In this document: piece by piece, positions 8,422 through 16,672 of the stretch
How positions within the stretch are numbered: position 1 is the stretch's first letter
Layout of the letters: each line of letters opens with the position of its first letter
Source: Allohoeflea poritis
GTDB lineage: Bacteria; Pseudomonadota; Alphaproteobacteria; Rhizobiales; Rhizobiaceae
Assembly: GCF_027889715.1 (NCBI RefSeq)
Contig: NZ_JAPJZH010000017.1
Location: 1 to 64,000 of the forward strand
DNA length: 64,000 bases
Reading direction: 5' to 3'
Translations under genes and position numbers: made by a program
The notes under the pieces: model-generated
The model's input: only the letters and a program-made list of their open reading frames with translations
Databases searched by the model: none
What the model was told of the DNA's origin: nothing

Positions 8422-9633
8422 ATGACCAATCCCATAGAGCTCGACAGCGCCTATTCGTGGCGACGGCTGGCCGTGACGCTGGTAATCGCGGCAACAGCCA
8501 ATGTCGGCATGTGGGCGATCGTCGTGATCATGCCGGCGGTCCAGCAGACATTCGGCATCGACCGCGCCGACACGTCCCTGCCCTATTCGGTATCGATGAT
8601 CGGTTTCGCGATCGGCAGCGTTTTCATCGGCCGGATGGTGGATCGCATCGGGATCTTCGGGGCGCTCAACGGGGCGGCGCTCTGCATGGCGGCGGGCTAC
8701 CTGCTGGCGGCGCAGAGCGGATCGGTCTATACGCTGTCAGCCTACCAACTGCTGATCGGCTTCGGCACCGCCGTCGGTTTCGGGCCGCTGATCGCCGACA
8801 TCTCTCACTGGTTCCTGCGCCGTCGGGGCATTGCGGTCGCCATCGTTGCCAGCGGCAATTACCTTTCCGGAGCCATCTGGCCGACCCTTCTCAGTCCGGT
8901 GCTCAGCGGCTCGGGCTGGCAGGCGGTCTATGTGATTCTCGCCATATGCATGGTCGTGATCCTTGTACCGCTATCCTTTCTGTTGCGCCGCCGCATTCCG
9001 TTCGAGGCGACGCAAAGGGCCGACAGCCTCGCGGCGGCCAATGCCCGGTCCGTGGCGTTTTCTCCGCGTGCCCTGCAGTTTTTGTTGGTCTTCGCCGGGC
9101 TGGGCTGCTGCGTCGCCATGGCGATGCCGCAGGTGCATCTCGTTTCGCTGTGCGTCGATCTCGGCTACGGCCCCGTCGCAGGCGCGGAGATGCTGTCGCT
9201 CATGCTGATGGGCGGAGTGGCCTCGCGCATCGTCTTCGGAATCATTGCCGACCGGCTGGGCGGCGTGCTCACGCTGTTGATCGGCTCGACATTGCAATGT
9301 ATCGCGCTGTTCTTCTATCTGCCCTTTGACGGGCTCGTCTCGCTTTACATCGTCAGTCTGGTTTTCGGCCTGTCGCAGGGCGGCATCGTTCCGAGCTACG
9401 CGCTGATCGTGCGGGAATATCTGCCGGCGCGCGAGGCGGGAACACGGGTCGGCACCGTTCTGATGGCAACGATCATCGGCATGGCACTCGGCGGCTGGAT
9501 GTCCGGCTGGATCTACGATCAGACCGGGTCCTACCAGATGGCCTTCATCAACGGCATTTTGTGGAATGTCATGAACATCGCCATCATGGCGATGATCTTC
9601 CTCAAGTCGCACAGCCGCACCCAGCCCGCATGA
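8422..9633 (+). CDS. MFS transporter
   Basis: This carrier of 403 residues has about 12 membrane helices. The loop between helices 2 and 3 carries a motif A relative (GSVFIGRMVDRIG), and the mirrored loop in the second half reads GGVASRIVFGIIADRLGG. The overall look is that of the oxalate/formate or monocarboxylate-type MFS branch, where a secondary carrier moves a small organic acid. The substrate cannot be assigned. It follows the XRE/2TM gene by 77 bp and precedes a cyclase gene by 40 bp, all on the plus strand; a shared transcript is possible. Confidence 0.87.
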   Translation: MTNPIELDSAYSWRRLAVTLVIAATANVGMWAIVVIMPAVQQTFGIDRADTSLPYSVSMIGFAIGSVFIGRMVDRIGIFGALNGAALCMAAGYLLAAQSGSVYTLSAYQLLIGFGTAVGFGPLIADISHWFLRRRGIAVAIVASGNYLSGAIWPTLLSPVLSGSGWQAVYVILAICMVVILVPLSFLLRRRIPFEATQRADSLAAANARSVAFSPRALQFLLVFAGLGCCVAMAMPQVHLVSLCVDLGYGPVAGAEMLSLMLMGGVASRIVFGIIADRLGGVLTLLIGSTLQCIALFFYLPFDGLVSLYIVSLVFGLSQGGIVPSYALIVREYLPAREAGTRVGTVLMATIIGMALGGWMSGWIYDQTGSYQMAFINGILWNVMNIAIMAMIFLKSHSRTQPA

Positions 9634-9673
9634 CAGCCTTTGAAAGCGGCCAGGCGCTGATTATGTATAGCCG

Positions 9674-10990
9674 ATGAGCACGATCGCCCCCGCCGATGTC
9701 GAACAGGACCTTGCCCTGGCGGAGCAAGCCGGCCTGAGGCTGATGTTGAAGACGCGCACGGTCGTCCTGGCCCTGATGATCGTCATCGGCCTGTTCAACG
9801 CGAACTATCCCACCAATGTCATCAGTGCCGGCGTTCTGACGCTTTTCCTTTTCAGCGGCGTTCTGCAACATCAGATGGTGGGAACGGGCTTCGAACGCTG
9901 GTGGCATCGATACGCGTTCTTTTCCGTCGATATCGTCGCCATCGCTTTCATGTTCACATTCATGCCCCTCAGCCTCGGGACGAGTGAAATTCCGCAGATT
10001 TTCGTCTTTCGGGCCATTGGTGTGGAATACGCCTTCGCTCTGGTGGCGCTTTCCGCACTGTCCCTGACGCCAAGGCTGGTCCTGTGGGTCGGCGCATTGA
10101 TCACGGTGCTGATGTGGACGACCCACTGGTGGATCGTCAGCGGCATGGAACGAACGCTTGACTGGGACGACCTGCCGGTGGGGCCGAGCCGGGAGCAATT
10201 TCTCGATCTGTTCCTCAACCCGGATTTCATCGGCACGGGCTCGCGGTTCGTCGAAACATTCTTCATCCTGTCCTGTACCGCCGTGATCGCCCTCGTCGTC
10301 TACCGGGCCAGGGGCGTGGTGCGGGCGCGCGCGACGGCGGACCGGCAACGGCGCCGGGCACTGGAGGTTTTCGGTCAGTATGTGCCGCCGCAGATTGCGC
10401 AACGTCTTCTGGAAAGCGAAACCTCGCTGCTTCCCGAAAGCCGCACCGCAACCGTGCTTTTCGCCGATATTGAAGGCTTCACAAGAATGTCGGAGAACAA
10501 GCCGCCCGAAGGCGTGATCGCGCTTCTCAACACCTATTTCGACGCGGTTACAGACATCGTTTCGGACGAGGGCGGCGTGGTGATCAGCTTTGTCGGAGAC
10601 GCGGTCGTCGCCGCGTTCAACGCGCCGCTTCCGGTAGAAGAACACGCCCGGCAGGCCGTCAGGGCCGCGCGTGCGCTGCTGGACATTTGTGCCTCGCGAA
10701 CCTTCGAAGGGGAGACCATCCGCATTCGCATAGGCGTGGCCACGGGACCGGTGGCGGCCGGCTGCGTCGGCGGCGGCCAGCGTCAGGCCTATACGGTCTA
10801 CGGCGATACGGTGAACCTTGCCCAGCGCCTGGAGGCACTCAACAAGCAGCACGGAACCAGGGCCATGTTCCTGCAGGCGACAGCCGAGGCCGCCGGCGGC
10901 GAATTCGCATTTCGCGATATCGCCACGACACCGGTGCGCGGGCGCAGCGAGCCGGTCAATGTGCTGACCTTCGCCGATACCGCCTCCTGA
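9674..10990 (+). CDS. Membrane-anchored class III adenylate/guanylate cyclase
   Basis: This 438-residue protein has an N-terminal membrane region (about six helices, residues 28-210), a short linker (VFGQYVPPQIAQRLL) and a C-terminal class III cyclase domain (about 255-430). The catalytic domain keeps both metal aspartates (D265 in FADIEGFT and D309 in SFVGDAVVAAF) and the nucleotide segment YTVYGDTVNLAQRLE, so it should be active. The product is cAMP more likely than cGMP, but the specificity residues were not decided. The membrane part shows no recognised sensor family. It ends 9 bp before the convergent DUF302 gene. Confidence 0.9.
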   Translation: MSTIAPADVEQDLALAEQAGLRLMLKTRTVVLALMIVIGLFNANYPTNVISAGVLTLFLFSGVLQHQMVGTGFERWWHRYAFFSVDIVAIAFMFTFMPLSLGTSEIPQIFVFRAIGVEYAFALVALSALSLTPRLVLWVGALITVLMWTTHWWIVSGMERTLDWDDLPVGPSREQFLDLFLNPDFIGTGSRFVETFFILSCTAVIALVVYRARGVVRARATADRQRRRALEVFGQYVPPQIAQRLLESETSLLPESRTATVLFADIEGFTRMSENKPPEGVIALLNTYFDAVTDIVSDEGGVVISFVGDAVVAAFNAPLPVEEHARQAVRAARALLDICASRTFEGETIRIRIGVATGPVAAGCVGGGQRQAYTVYGDTVNLAQRLEALNKQHGTRAMFLQATAEAAGGEFAFRDIATTPVRGRSEPVNVLTFADTAS

Positions 10991-10999
10991 CCGGCGGTC

Positions 11000-11464
11000 C
11001 TATTCTTCCGCCGCTTTCGCCGTCAGGTTCTTCAGCGCACCGGTCATGAGCGCAATGCTCGGGTGGTCGGGCGCGAGCCCCAACTGCTTCGCGACGGCTG
11101 CGGGCGCACGGTAAATCAGCACTGTTCCGTCCGGTGTTTCGACCGCGACCACGCGGATCGGCAGGTCCAGCCCGGCGGCGGGCGCATCGCGGATCACCGG
11201 CGTGCCGAGCCGCGGATTTCCGAAGATCAGCAACTCATTGTCCGGAATGTCCATGCCGACCGTGCGGCCGCCCCTCTGGTGATCGATCCGCACGAAAACG
11301 GTCGCCCCGGCGGCTTCCACAGCCTGTTCCAGGCGGTCCATCGTCTGCGCAACGGAATGCGGGCTCGGCACTTCGACAAGCGTTTCGTCGGCAAGAGCGG
11401 AGCCGCAGAACAAGCCGGCAAAGGCAAGTGCGACCAGGCTGAGAATATAGGATCTCGTGGGCAA
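11000..11464 (-). CDS. Periplasmic DUF302-domain protein
   Basis: This protein of 154 residues has a Sec signal peptide (MPTRSYILSLVALAFAGLF, cleaved near ALA-DE). A DUF302 domain follows, with the typical segments TMDRLEQAVEAAGATVFVRIDHQ, ELLIFGNPRLGTPVI and LDLPIRVVAVE. The fold is known but its role is not. It starts at TTG (11464), which is supported by AGGAGG five bases upstream. It is convergent with the cyclase gene and lies alone on the minus strand. No sign of damage. Confidence 0.87.
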   Translation of the reverse strand: MPTRSYILSLVALAFAGLFCGSALADETLVEVPSPHSVAQTMDRLEQAVEAAGATVFVRIDHQRGGRTVGMDIPDNELLIFGNPRLGTPVIRDAPAAGLDLPIRVVAVETPDGTVLIYRAPAAVAKQLGLAPDHPSIALMTGALKNLTAKAAEE

Positions 11465-11582
11465 TTCAGCCTCCTGCGAGTTGATATTCGGAGCAATTTC
11501 GCCATTGCGGCAATCGATTGTGGCCGAACTCTGATGCGCGCGGTAACATTTCGCTTACTCCCGACGAAACGGCCGATCTGCC

Positions 11583-12077
11583 ATGCAAAATACCTGTCCC
11601 GATACCGTTCCGCGCCGACTCGCCGAAACCCTCTCGGGTATCGACGGCACGTGGATTACGGCGGCCGGTCCTGCGAAAGCGCCACGGCACAAGGGCGCCT
11701 ATCTGCTGCTGCTTCGCCTGGCAGTGGCTGCGCAAATCGATCTTCGTGGCACCGCCCACGCATTGCCGCCCGGCTGGTATGTCTATGCCGGCAGCGCTCG
11801 GGGCGGCGGCGGTATCGGCGCGCGAACTGCCCGTCATTTGCGGAAACAAAAAACCATCCGATGGCATATCGACCAGTTGACGACGCGGGCCGTCGAGATG
11901 TCGGCATTGGCGGTCCCGGATGGTAAGGAATGCGCGCTCGTCGCGCACCTCCTCAAGACCGGCCACTTTGCAATGCCCGTCAGAGGTTTCGGCAGCAGCG
12001 ACTGCCGCCAATGTACCGCGCATCTGCTGGCGGCGGTCGATCCGGACCCGGATCTGCTCTACTCGCCCCGCGCCTGA
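11583..12077 (+). CDS. GIY-YIG-like DUF123 protein
   Basis: This protein of about 164 residues belongs to the DUF123 group, a compact relative of GIY-YIG endonucleases. Family marks are GAYLLLLRL, the ALPPGWYVYAGSARGGGGIGAR segment (the GIY-YIG-like core with a conserved Arg), the RHLRKQKTIRWHIDQLT stretch, and a C-terminal GFGSSDCRQCTAHL with paired cysteines. Biological function is unknown; DNA cleavage is only predicted from the fold. The last 19 bases overlap the end of pheA on the other strand. The upstream 118 bp should contain its promoter. Confidence 0.82.
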   Translation: MQNTCPDTVPRRLAETLSGIDGTWITAAGPAKAPRHKGAYLLLLRLAVAAQIDLRGTAHALPPGWYVYAGSARGGGGIGARTARHLRKQKTIRWHIDQLTTRAVEMSALAVPDGKECALVAHLLKTGHFAMPVRGFGSSDCRQCTAHLLAAVDPDPDLLYSPRA

Positions 12078-12925
12078 GCGGTGCGGAAGGGATGCGCCTT
12101 GTAGGCACCCAGAATGCGCACCTTTGTGGAGAAAAAGCGAAGCTCCTCGAGCGCCAGTGCGACGCCCTTGTCGTCCGGATGGCCCTCGATATCGGCGTAG
12201 AACTGCGTCGCCGTGAACTTGCCTTCGAGCTGGTAGCTTTCCAGCTTCGTCATATTGACGCCGTTGGTGGCAAAGCCGCCCATCGCCTTGTAGAGCGCGG
12301 CCGGCAGGTTGCGCACATTGAAGACGAAGGTGGTGACGATGAGGTCGTCCGGATCGTCGCGCTGCGCCCAGTGATCGCCGGGCGAGAGCACGACGAAGCG
12401 CGTTACATTCGTGTCGCTGTCCTCGACATCCTCCTGCAGGATTTGCAGGCCGTAAAGCTCGGCCGCCAGGCGCGGCGCAAAGGCGGCCATCGACGGATCC
12501 CCTGTTTCCGCGATCAGCCTTGCGGCGCCGGCCGTGTCGCCCGCCACCACGGGTCGCCAGCCATTCTCGCGCACGATGTTGCGGCACTGGCCGAGCGCAT
12601 GGATGTGGCTGTGCACGGTGTCGATGCCCTCGCGGGTCGCACCGGGCACGACCATCAGCTGGAAATGGATCGGCATGAAATATTCGCCGACAATATGCAG
12701 GTTGGATTCTGGCAGCAGGTAATGGATGTCCGCGACACGGCCGGCGATCGTGTTCTCGATGGGGATCATCGCCAATTCCGCATCGCCGCTGGTGACCGCA
12801 TTGAAGGCATCCTCGAAGGTGCGGCAGGGGATCGGCTCCATGTCCGGAAACATGTCACGGCAGGCCATGTCGGAATTGGCGCCGATTTCGCCCTGGAAGG
12901 CGATTTTCTTCTTCATTTCAGCCAT
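12059..12925 (-). CDS. pheA: Prephenate dehydratase
   Basis: This 288-residue, monofunctional P-protein converts prephenate to phenylpyruvate in phenylalanine synthesis. The periplasmic-binding-like catalytic domain (residues about 7-185) carries IAFQGEIGANSDMA, MIPIENTIAGRV, and the signature SDTNVTRFVVLS with the catalytic Thr-Arg-Phe. A C-terminal ACT domain (about 200-275) includes a variant of the ESRP-like region (KLESYQL) used for Phe feedback. There is no chorismate mutase domain. It lies 34 bp downstream of kdsB on the same strand, a familiar rhizobial arrangement, and overlaps the convergent DUF123 gene by 19 bp. Confidence 0.95.
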   Translation of the reverse strand: MAEMKKKIAFQGEIGANSDMACRDMFPDMEPIPCRTFEDAFNAVTSGDAELAMIPIENTIAGRVADIHYLLPESNLHIVGEYFMPIHFQLMVVPGATREGIDTVHSHIHALGQCRNIVRENGWRPVVAGDTAGAARLIAETGDPSMAAFAPRLAAELYGLQILQEDVEDSDTNVTRFVVLSPGDHWAQRDDPDDLIVTTFVFNVRNLPAALYKAMGGFATNGVNMTKLESYQLEGKFTATQFYADIEGHPDDKGVALALEELRFFSTKVRILGAYKAHPFRTAQARGE

Positions 12926-12959
12926 TTGCTAATCCGTTAATGAATGGAATGGGGCGATG

Positions 12960-13697
12960 TCAGCGGCTCAGCAACTGCCTTGCCCGCTCCAGGTCGGCGG
13001 GAGTATCGACACCGAGGGGAACCGAGTCAACGACAGCAACATCGATGCGCATGCCGGCCTCCAGCGCCCGCAACTGTTCCAGCTTCTCGCGTTTTTCAAG
13101 CGCTGAGGGCGGCAGCGCGACAAAGCGAGACAAAGCGTCGCGGCGATAGGCATAGAGTCCGATATGGTGATAGAGCGGCCCGTCCCCGAAAGGCGCCGCC
13201 GCCCGGGTGAAATAAAGCGCCCTGAGGAGGTTTTCCGAAATCGGCGAGCCGACGGCCTTGGTCACGTTGGGATTGGTCTTTTCTTCCTCGTCCGTGATGA
13301 CCACGGCCAGCGTTCCGATATCGGCCTGCGGATTCTCCAGCGCGGCGAGCGATGCCTGGATGACATGCGGCTCTATCGTCGGCAGATCGCCCTGGATATT
13401 GACGACAACATCAAATTTCTTTTCAGGATCAACAGCTTGCAGCGCCTCATATATCCTGTCGGAGCCGGAGGGGTGATCCGATCGGGTCATTGCGGCGTCA
13501 AAGCCCGCCGCGCGCACCGCCGCCTCGACTTCCGGGCTGTCGGTGGCGACGATCACCGGCCCGATACCGGCCTCGCGGGCGCGGCGCGCGACGTGCACGA
13601 TCATCGGTTCGCCGGCGATATCCGCCATCACTTTTCCGGGCAGCCGGCTGGAGCCCATACGCGCCGGGATAAGGACCAGATTTGATTGGGACGCCAT
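12960..13697 (-). CDS. kdsB: 3-deoxy-manno-octulosonate cytidylyltransferase
   Basis: This 245-residue enzyme activates Kdo as CMP-Kdo for lipopolysaccharide core synthesis. The nucleotide-binding start [20 protein letters not shown] is complete, with the catalytic Arg/Lys cluster. Further marks are ATDSPEV near residue 55, [17 protein letters not shown] near 75 and [11 protein letters not shown] near 100, which supplies the metal Asp. The ATG at 13697 begins the normal N-terminus; a TTG 12 bases upstream is possible but unneeded. pheA follows on the same strand, and the cytochrome c gene is divergent 152 bp away. Confidence 0.95.
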   Translation of the reverse strand: MASQSNLVLIPARMGSSRLPGKVMADIAGEPMIVHVARRAREAGIGPVIVATDSPEVEAAVRAAGFDAAMTRSDHPSGSDRIYEALQAVDPEKKFDVVVNIQGDLPTIEPHVIQASLAALENPQADIGTLAVVITDEEEKTNPNVTKAVGSPISENLLRALYFTRAAAPFGDGPLYHHIGLYAYRRDALSRFVALPPSALEKREKLEQLRALEAGMRIDVAVVDSVPLGVDTPADLERARQLLSR

Positions 13698-13849
13698 GAA
13701 TGATTCCAAAAGTGAGCCCTTGAGATCAATGACTTATTGGACTCGTTATAAACAGTGTTGCAACGGCCAAGCAAAAGACATAGGTTCCGCGCGAAATCAA
13801 GACTGTGCCGGTTTCGGGGATGAGCCGGTTGGACAAGGAGCCCGTGCGA

Positions 13850-14617
13850 ATGAACTCCTCATTCTTCAACGCCGCGGCCGGCGCATTTCTCGCTGTCGCA
13901 TTCGTTGTAATGACCGTTTCCATCGCATCCGACGCGATCTTCCATTCCGGCGAGCCGGAAGCGGAAGGCTACGCGCTGGAGGTCCGCGAGGGCACAGCGG
14001 CGACCGCGGCGGCGGCCGAGGAGGAAGCGCTTGAGCCGATTTCACCCCTGCTTGCCAGCGCCAGCATCGAAGGCGGCCAGAAGGCCTTCCGCAAATGCGC
14101 GGCATGCCACACCGTCGAGAACGGCGGCGCCAACCGCGTCGGCCCGAACCTGTGGGACGTTGTCGACCGCCCGGTCGCGGCAGCCGCCGGCTTCGGTTAC
14201 TCGACCGCGATGCAGGACTATTCCGAGGGCGGCGAGAAGAAGTGGGAATATGAGAACCTCAATGCCTTCCTGGAAGCGCCGCGCCGCTATATGCGGGGCA
14301 CGGCGATGGGTTTCGCAGGCGTCAAGAAGGCGGACGAGCGCGCCGACCTGATCGCCTATATGCGTTCTCTGAGCGATTCGCCGGCACCGCTGCCGTCCGA
14401 AGCGGACATGGCGCCAGCCGCTGAAGCGACGGAACCGGCCACCGAGGAAGCCGCCGTTTCGGACACGGCTCCGGCGAGCGAGGATGCCGCCGCATCCGAT
14501 GCGGAAAAACCCGCAATGACCGATGATGCCTCGACCGGCGATGCCGAAACACCGGCCGCGACCGAGGAATCCTCGGCCGGCGAAGAAGACAAGCCGGAAG
14601 GCACGGCGACCGAGTAG
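13850..14617 (+). CDS. cycM: Membrane-anchored class I cytochrome c (CycM/c552 type)
   Basis: This 255-residue protein has an uncleaved N-terminal membrane helix (residues about 8-28) and an alanine/glutamate linker. A c-type haem domain follows, with CAACH at 83-87 and the Met ligand in GTAMGFAG near residue 160. It probably carries electrons from the bc1 complex to a terminal oxidase. Beyond residue 190 it ends in an unusual acidic, low-complexity tail of about 65 residues rich in Ala, Glu, Ser and Pro. The start at 13850 is supported by AAGGAG nine bases upstream. A clear terminator follows. Confidence 0.9.
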   Translation: MNSSFFNAAAGAFLAVAFVVMTVSIASDAIFHSGEPEAEGYALEVREGTAATAAAAEEEALEPISPLLASASIEGGQKAFRKCAACHTVENGGANRVGPNLWDVVDRPVAAAAGFGYSTAMQDYSEGGEKKWEYENLNAFLEAPRRYMRGTAMGFAGVKKADERADLIAYMRSLSDSPAPLPSEADMAPAAEATEPATEEAAVSDTAPASEDAAASDAEKPAMTDDASTGDAETPAATEESSAGEEDKPEGTATE

Positions 14618-14641
14618 TCTCACACAAAAGTGTACCGAAAG

Positions 14642-14664
14642 GCCGGGCTCAGCCCGGCTTTTTT
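14642..14664 (+). terminator. Intrinsic terminator after cycM
   Basis: A 7-bp GC-only stem (GCCGGGC / GCCCGGC) with a three-base loop is followed directly by six T, 24 bases after the cytochrome stop codon. Confidence 0.9.
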
Positions 14665-14803
14665 GTTGCTATCGGCGGCAAGCGGTCAATCATGCCTGTT
14701 CTTTGTCACAATTTGCCCTATTGTCTGACGCGGGCGACGCATTGAACACCGTCCGCCCTTCCGGCAAAATCGCATGATGTGGTCGGACAATCAGGAGACT
14801 GTT

Positions 14804-16669
14804 TTGACGGTTCATTTGCTGTTCAAACGCAAAGCGCCCGCCGCGGCATTCGCCGCACTACTGTTGACCGGACTATTCACGACAATCGATTCGAGCCCTG
14901 CAAACGCCGACGACAAGGTCTGGCGTCACAGCTCGTCATTGATTGGCGAACCGAAATATCCGCCAGGTTTCGAGCGGTTCGACTACGTCAATCCGGACGC
15001 GCCGAAGGGCGGGCGTATCAATGTTTCGGGAAGCGGAACCTTCGACACGCTGAACCCGATCCTCGCCAAGGGTGAACTGGCGGAAGGCATGGGCCTTGTC
15101 TATGAGAGGCTGATGTCCTCGTCCGAGGACGAGATATCGACGGAGTACGGGCTGATCGCGGAAGCCGTGAGCTTTCCGGACGACTATTCCTATGTCAGCT
15201 ACAGGCTGCGGCCGGAGGCGCGCTGGCACGATGGCGAGCCGATCACGGTCGAGGACGTGATCTGGAGCTTCGAAAAGGCCGTCGAGCTCGATCCGCAGCG
15301 CCAGTTCTATTACCAGCACGTGACCGGCGCGGAAAAGACCGGCGAGAACGAAGTCACCTTTACATTCGACGAGAAGAACAACCGCGAGCTGCCGCAGATC
15401 ATCGGCCAGCTTCTGGTTCTTCCCAAACACTGGTGGGAAGGCACGGATGCCGAAGGCAGACAACGGTCCATAGAGGCGACCACGCTCGAGCCGCCGCTGG
15501 GATCGGGTCCTTACCGAATCGCCCGGGTTTCGCCCGGCTCGACGCTGCTCTTTGAACGTGTCGATGACTATTGGGCCAAAGACCTTCCGGTCAATGTCGG
15601 CAGCTTCAATTTCGACGAAATCAACTACACCTATTTCGCCGACCGCAATGTCGAGTTCGAAGCCTTCAAGGCCGGCGAACTCGACTTCTGGGTGGAGAAC
15701 GCCGCCAAGCGCTGGGCGAACGAGTACAATTTCCCGGCCGCGCGGGAGGGACGCATCGTGCGCGAGGAACTGGAGAACCCGTACCGGTCGCAAGGCGTCA
15801 TGGTCGGTTTCATCCCCAATCTGCGACGCGACAAGTTCAAGGACCCCCAGGTGCGCAAGGCGCTCAACCTCGCCTTCGATTTCGAGGATCTGAACCGGAC
15901 GATCTTCTTCAACCAGTACCAGCGCATCGACAGTTTCTTTTACGGCACGGAACTCGCCGGCAGCGGAAAGCCGGAGGGCCGGGTCCTGGAAATCCTTGAA
16001 TCCGTTCGCGGCAAGGTGCCTGACGAGGTGTTCATGGGCGGTTACACCAACCCGGTCGGCGGCGATCCGCAAAAACAGCGCGCCAATCTGCGCGAAGCGG
16101 TCAAGCTGTTCAGACAGGCCGGATATGAAATCCGCGGCGGCAATATGGTCAATGCCGAGACGGGCGAACCATTCACCTTCGAAATCCTGCTCAACGGACC
16201 GATCATCGAACGCGTCGCGCTTCCCTATGTGGAAAATCTCAAGAAGATCGGCATCGATGCGACGGTCCGCTCGGTCGATGCGGCGCAATATGCCAACCGC
16301 GAACGCAGCCGGGATTTCGACATCATCTACAATGCGTGGGGGCAGTCGCTGTCGCCGGGCAATGAACAGTTCGAATATTGGGGATCGGCCGCGGCCGACC
16401 GGGACGGCTCGGCAAACTATGCAGGCATAGCGGATGAGGGCATCGACGAACTCATCAGAAAAGTGGTTTTCGCGCCGGACCGCGAAGAGCTGATCGCGGC
16501 GACACAGGCGCTCGACCGCGTGCTGCTCGCCCATCAGTACATCATTCCGAGCTACACAAGCCGGGTGGCGCGGATCGCCTATTCCGACCGGCTGGCGCAT
16601 CCCGATCCGCTGCCGACCTACGGGATCGGATTCCCGACGATCTGGTGGTCGAAAGACGCGGCAGAATAG
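14804..16669 (+). CDS. yejA: Peptide ABC transporter binding protein, first YejA copy (Sec-exported)
   Basis: This protein of about 621 residues belongs to the family 5 extracellular solute-binding proteins, in the YejA branch that serves the YejBEF importer (oligopeptides; microcin C in enterobacteria). It has a Sec signal peptide ending near SPANADD. The mature start FERFDYVNPDAPKGGRI is the YejA signature, followed by FDTLNPILAKGE and RPEARWHDGEPITVEDV. TTG at 14804 is chosen because AGGAG lies six bases upstream; the ATGs at 14774 and 14777 lack one. A second binding-protein gene follows three bases later. Confidence 0.9.
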   Translation: MTVHLLFKRKAPAAAFAALLLTGLFTTIDSSPANADDKVWRHSSSLIGEPKYPPGFERFDYVNPDAPKGGRINVSGSGTFDTLNPILAKGELAEGMGLVYERLMSSSEDEISTEYGLIAEAVSFPDDYSYVSYRLRPEARWHDGEPITVEDVIWSFEKAVELDPQRQFYYQHVTGAEKTGENEVTFTFDEKNNRELPQIIGQLLVLPKHWWEGTDAEGRQRSIEATTLEPPLGSGPYRIARVSPGSTLLFERVDDYWAKDLPVNVGSFNFDEINYTYFADRNVEFEAFKAGELDFWVENAAKRWANEYNFPAAREGRIVREELENPYRSQGVMVGFIPNLRRDKFKDPQVRKALNLAFDFEDLNRTIFFNQYQRIDSFFYGTELAGSGKPEGRVLEILESVRGKVPDEVFMGGYTNPVGGDPQKQRANLREAVKLFRQAGYEIRGGNMVNAETGEPFTFEILLNGPIIERVALPYVENLKKIGIDATVRSVDAAQYANRERSRDFDIIYNAWGQSLSPGNEQFEYWGSAAADRDGSANYAGIADEGIDELIRKVVFAPDREELIAATQALDRVLLAHQYIIPSYTSRVARIAYSDRLAHPDPLPTYGIGFPTIWWSKDAAE

Positions 16670-16672
16670 GCC

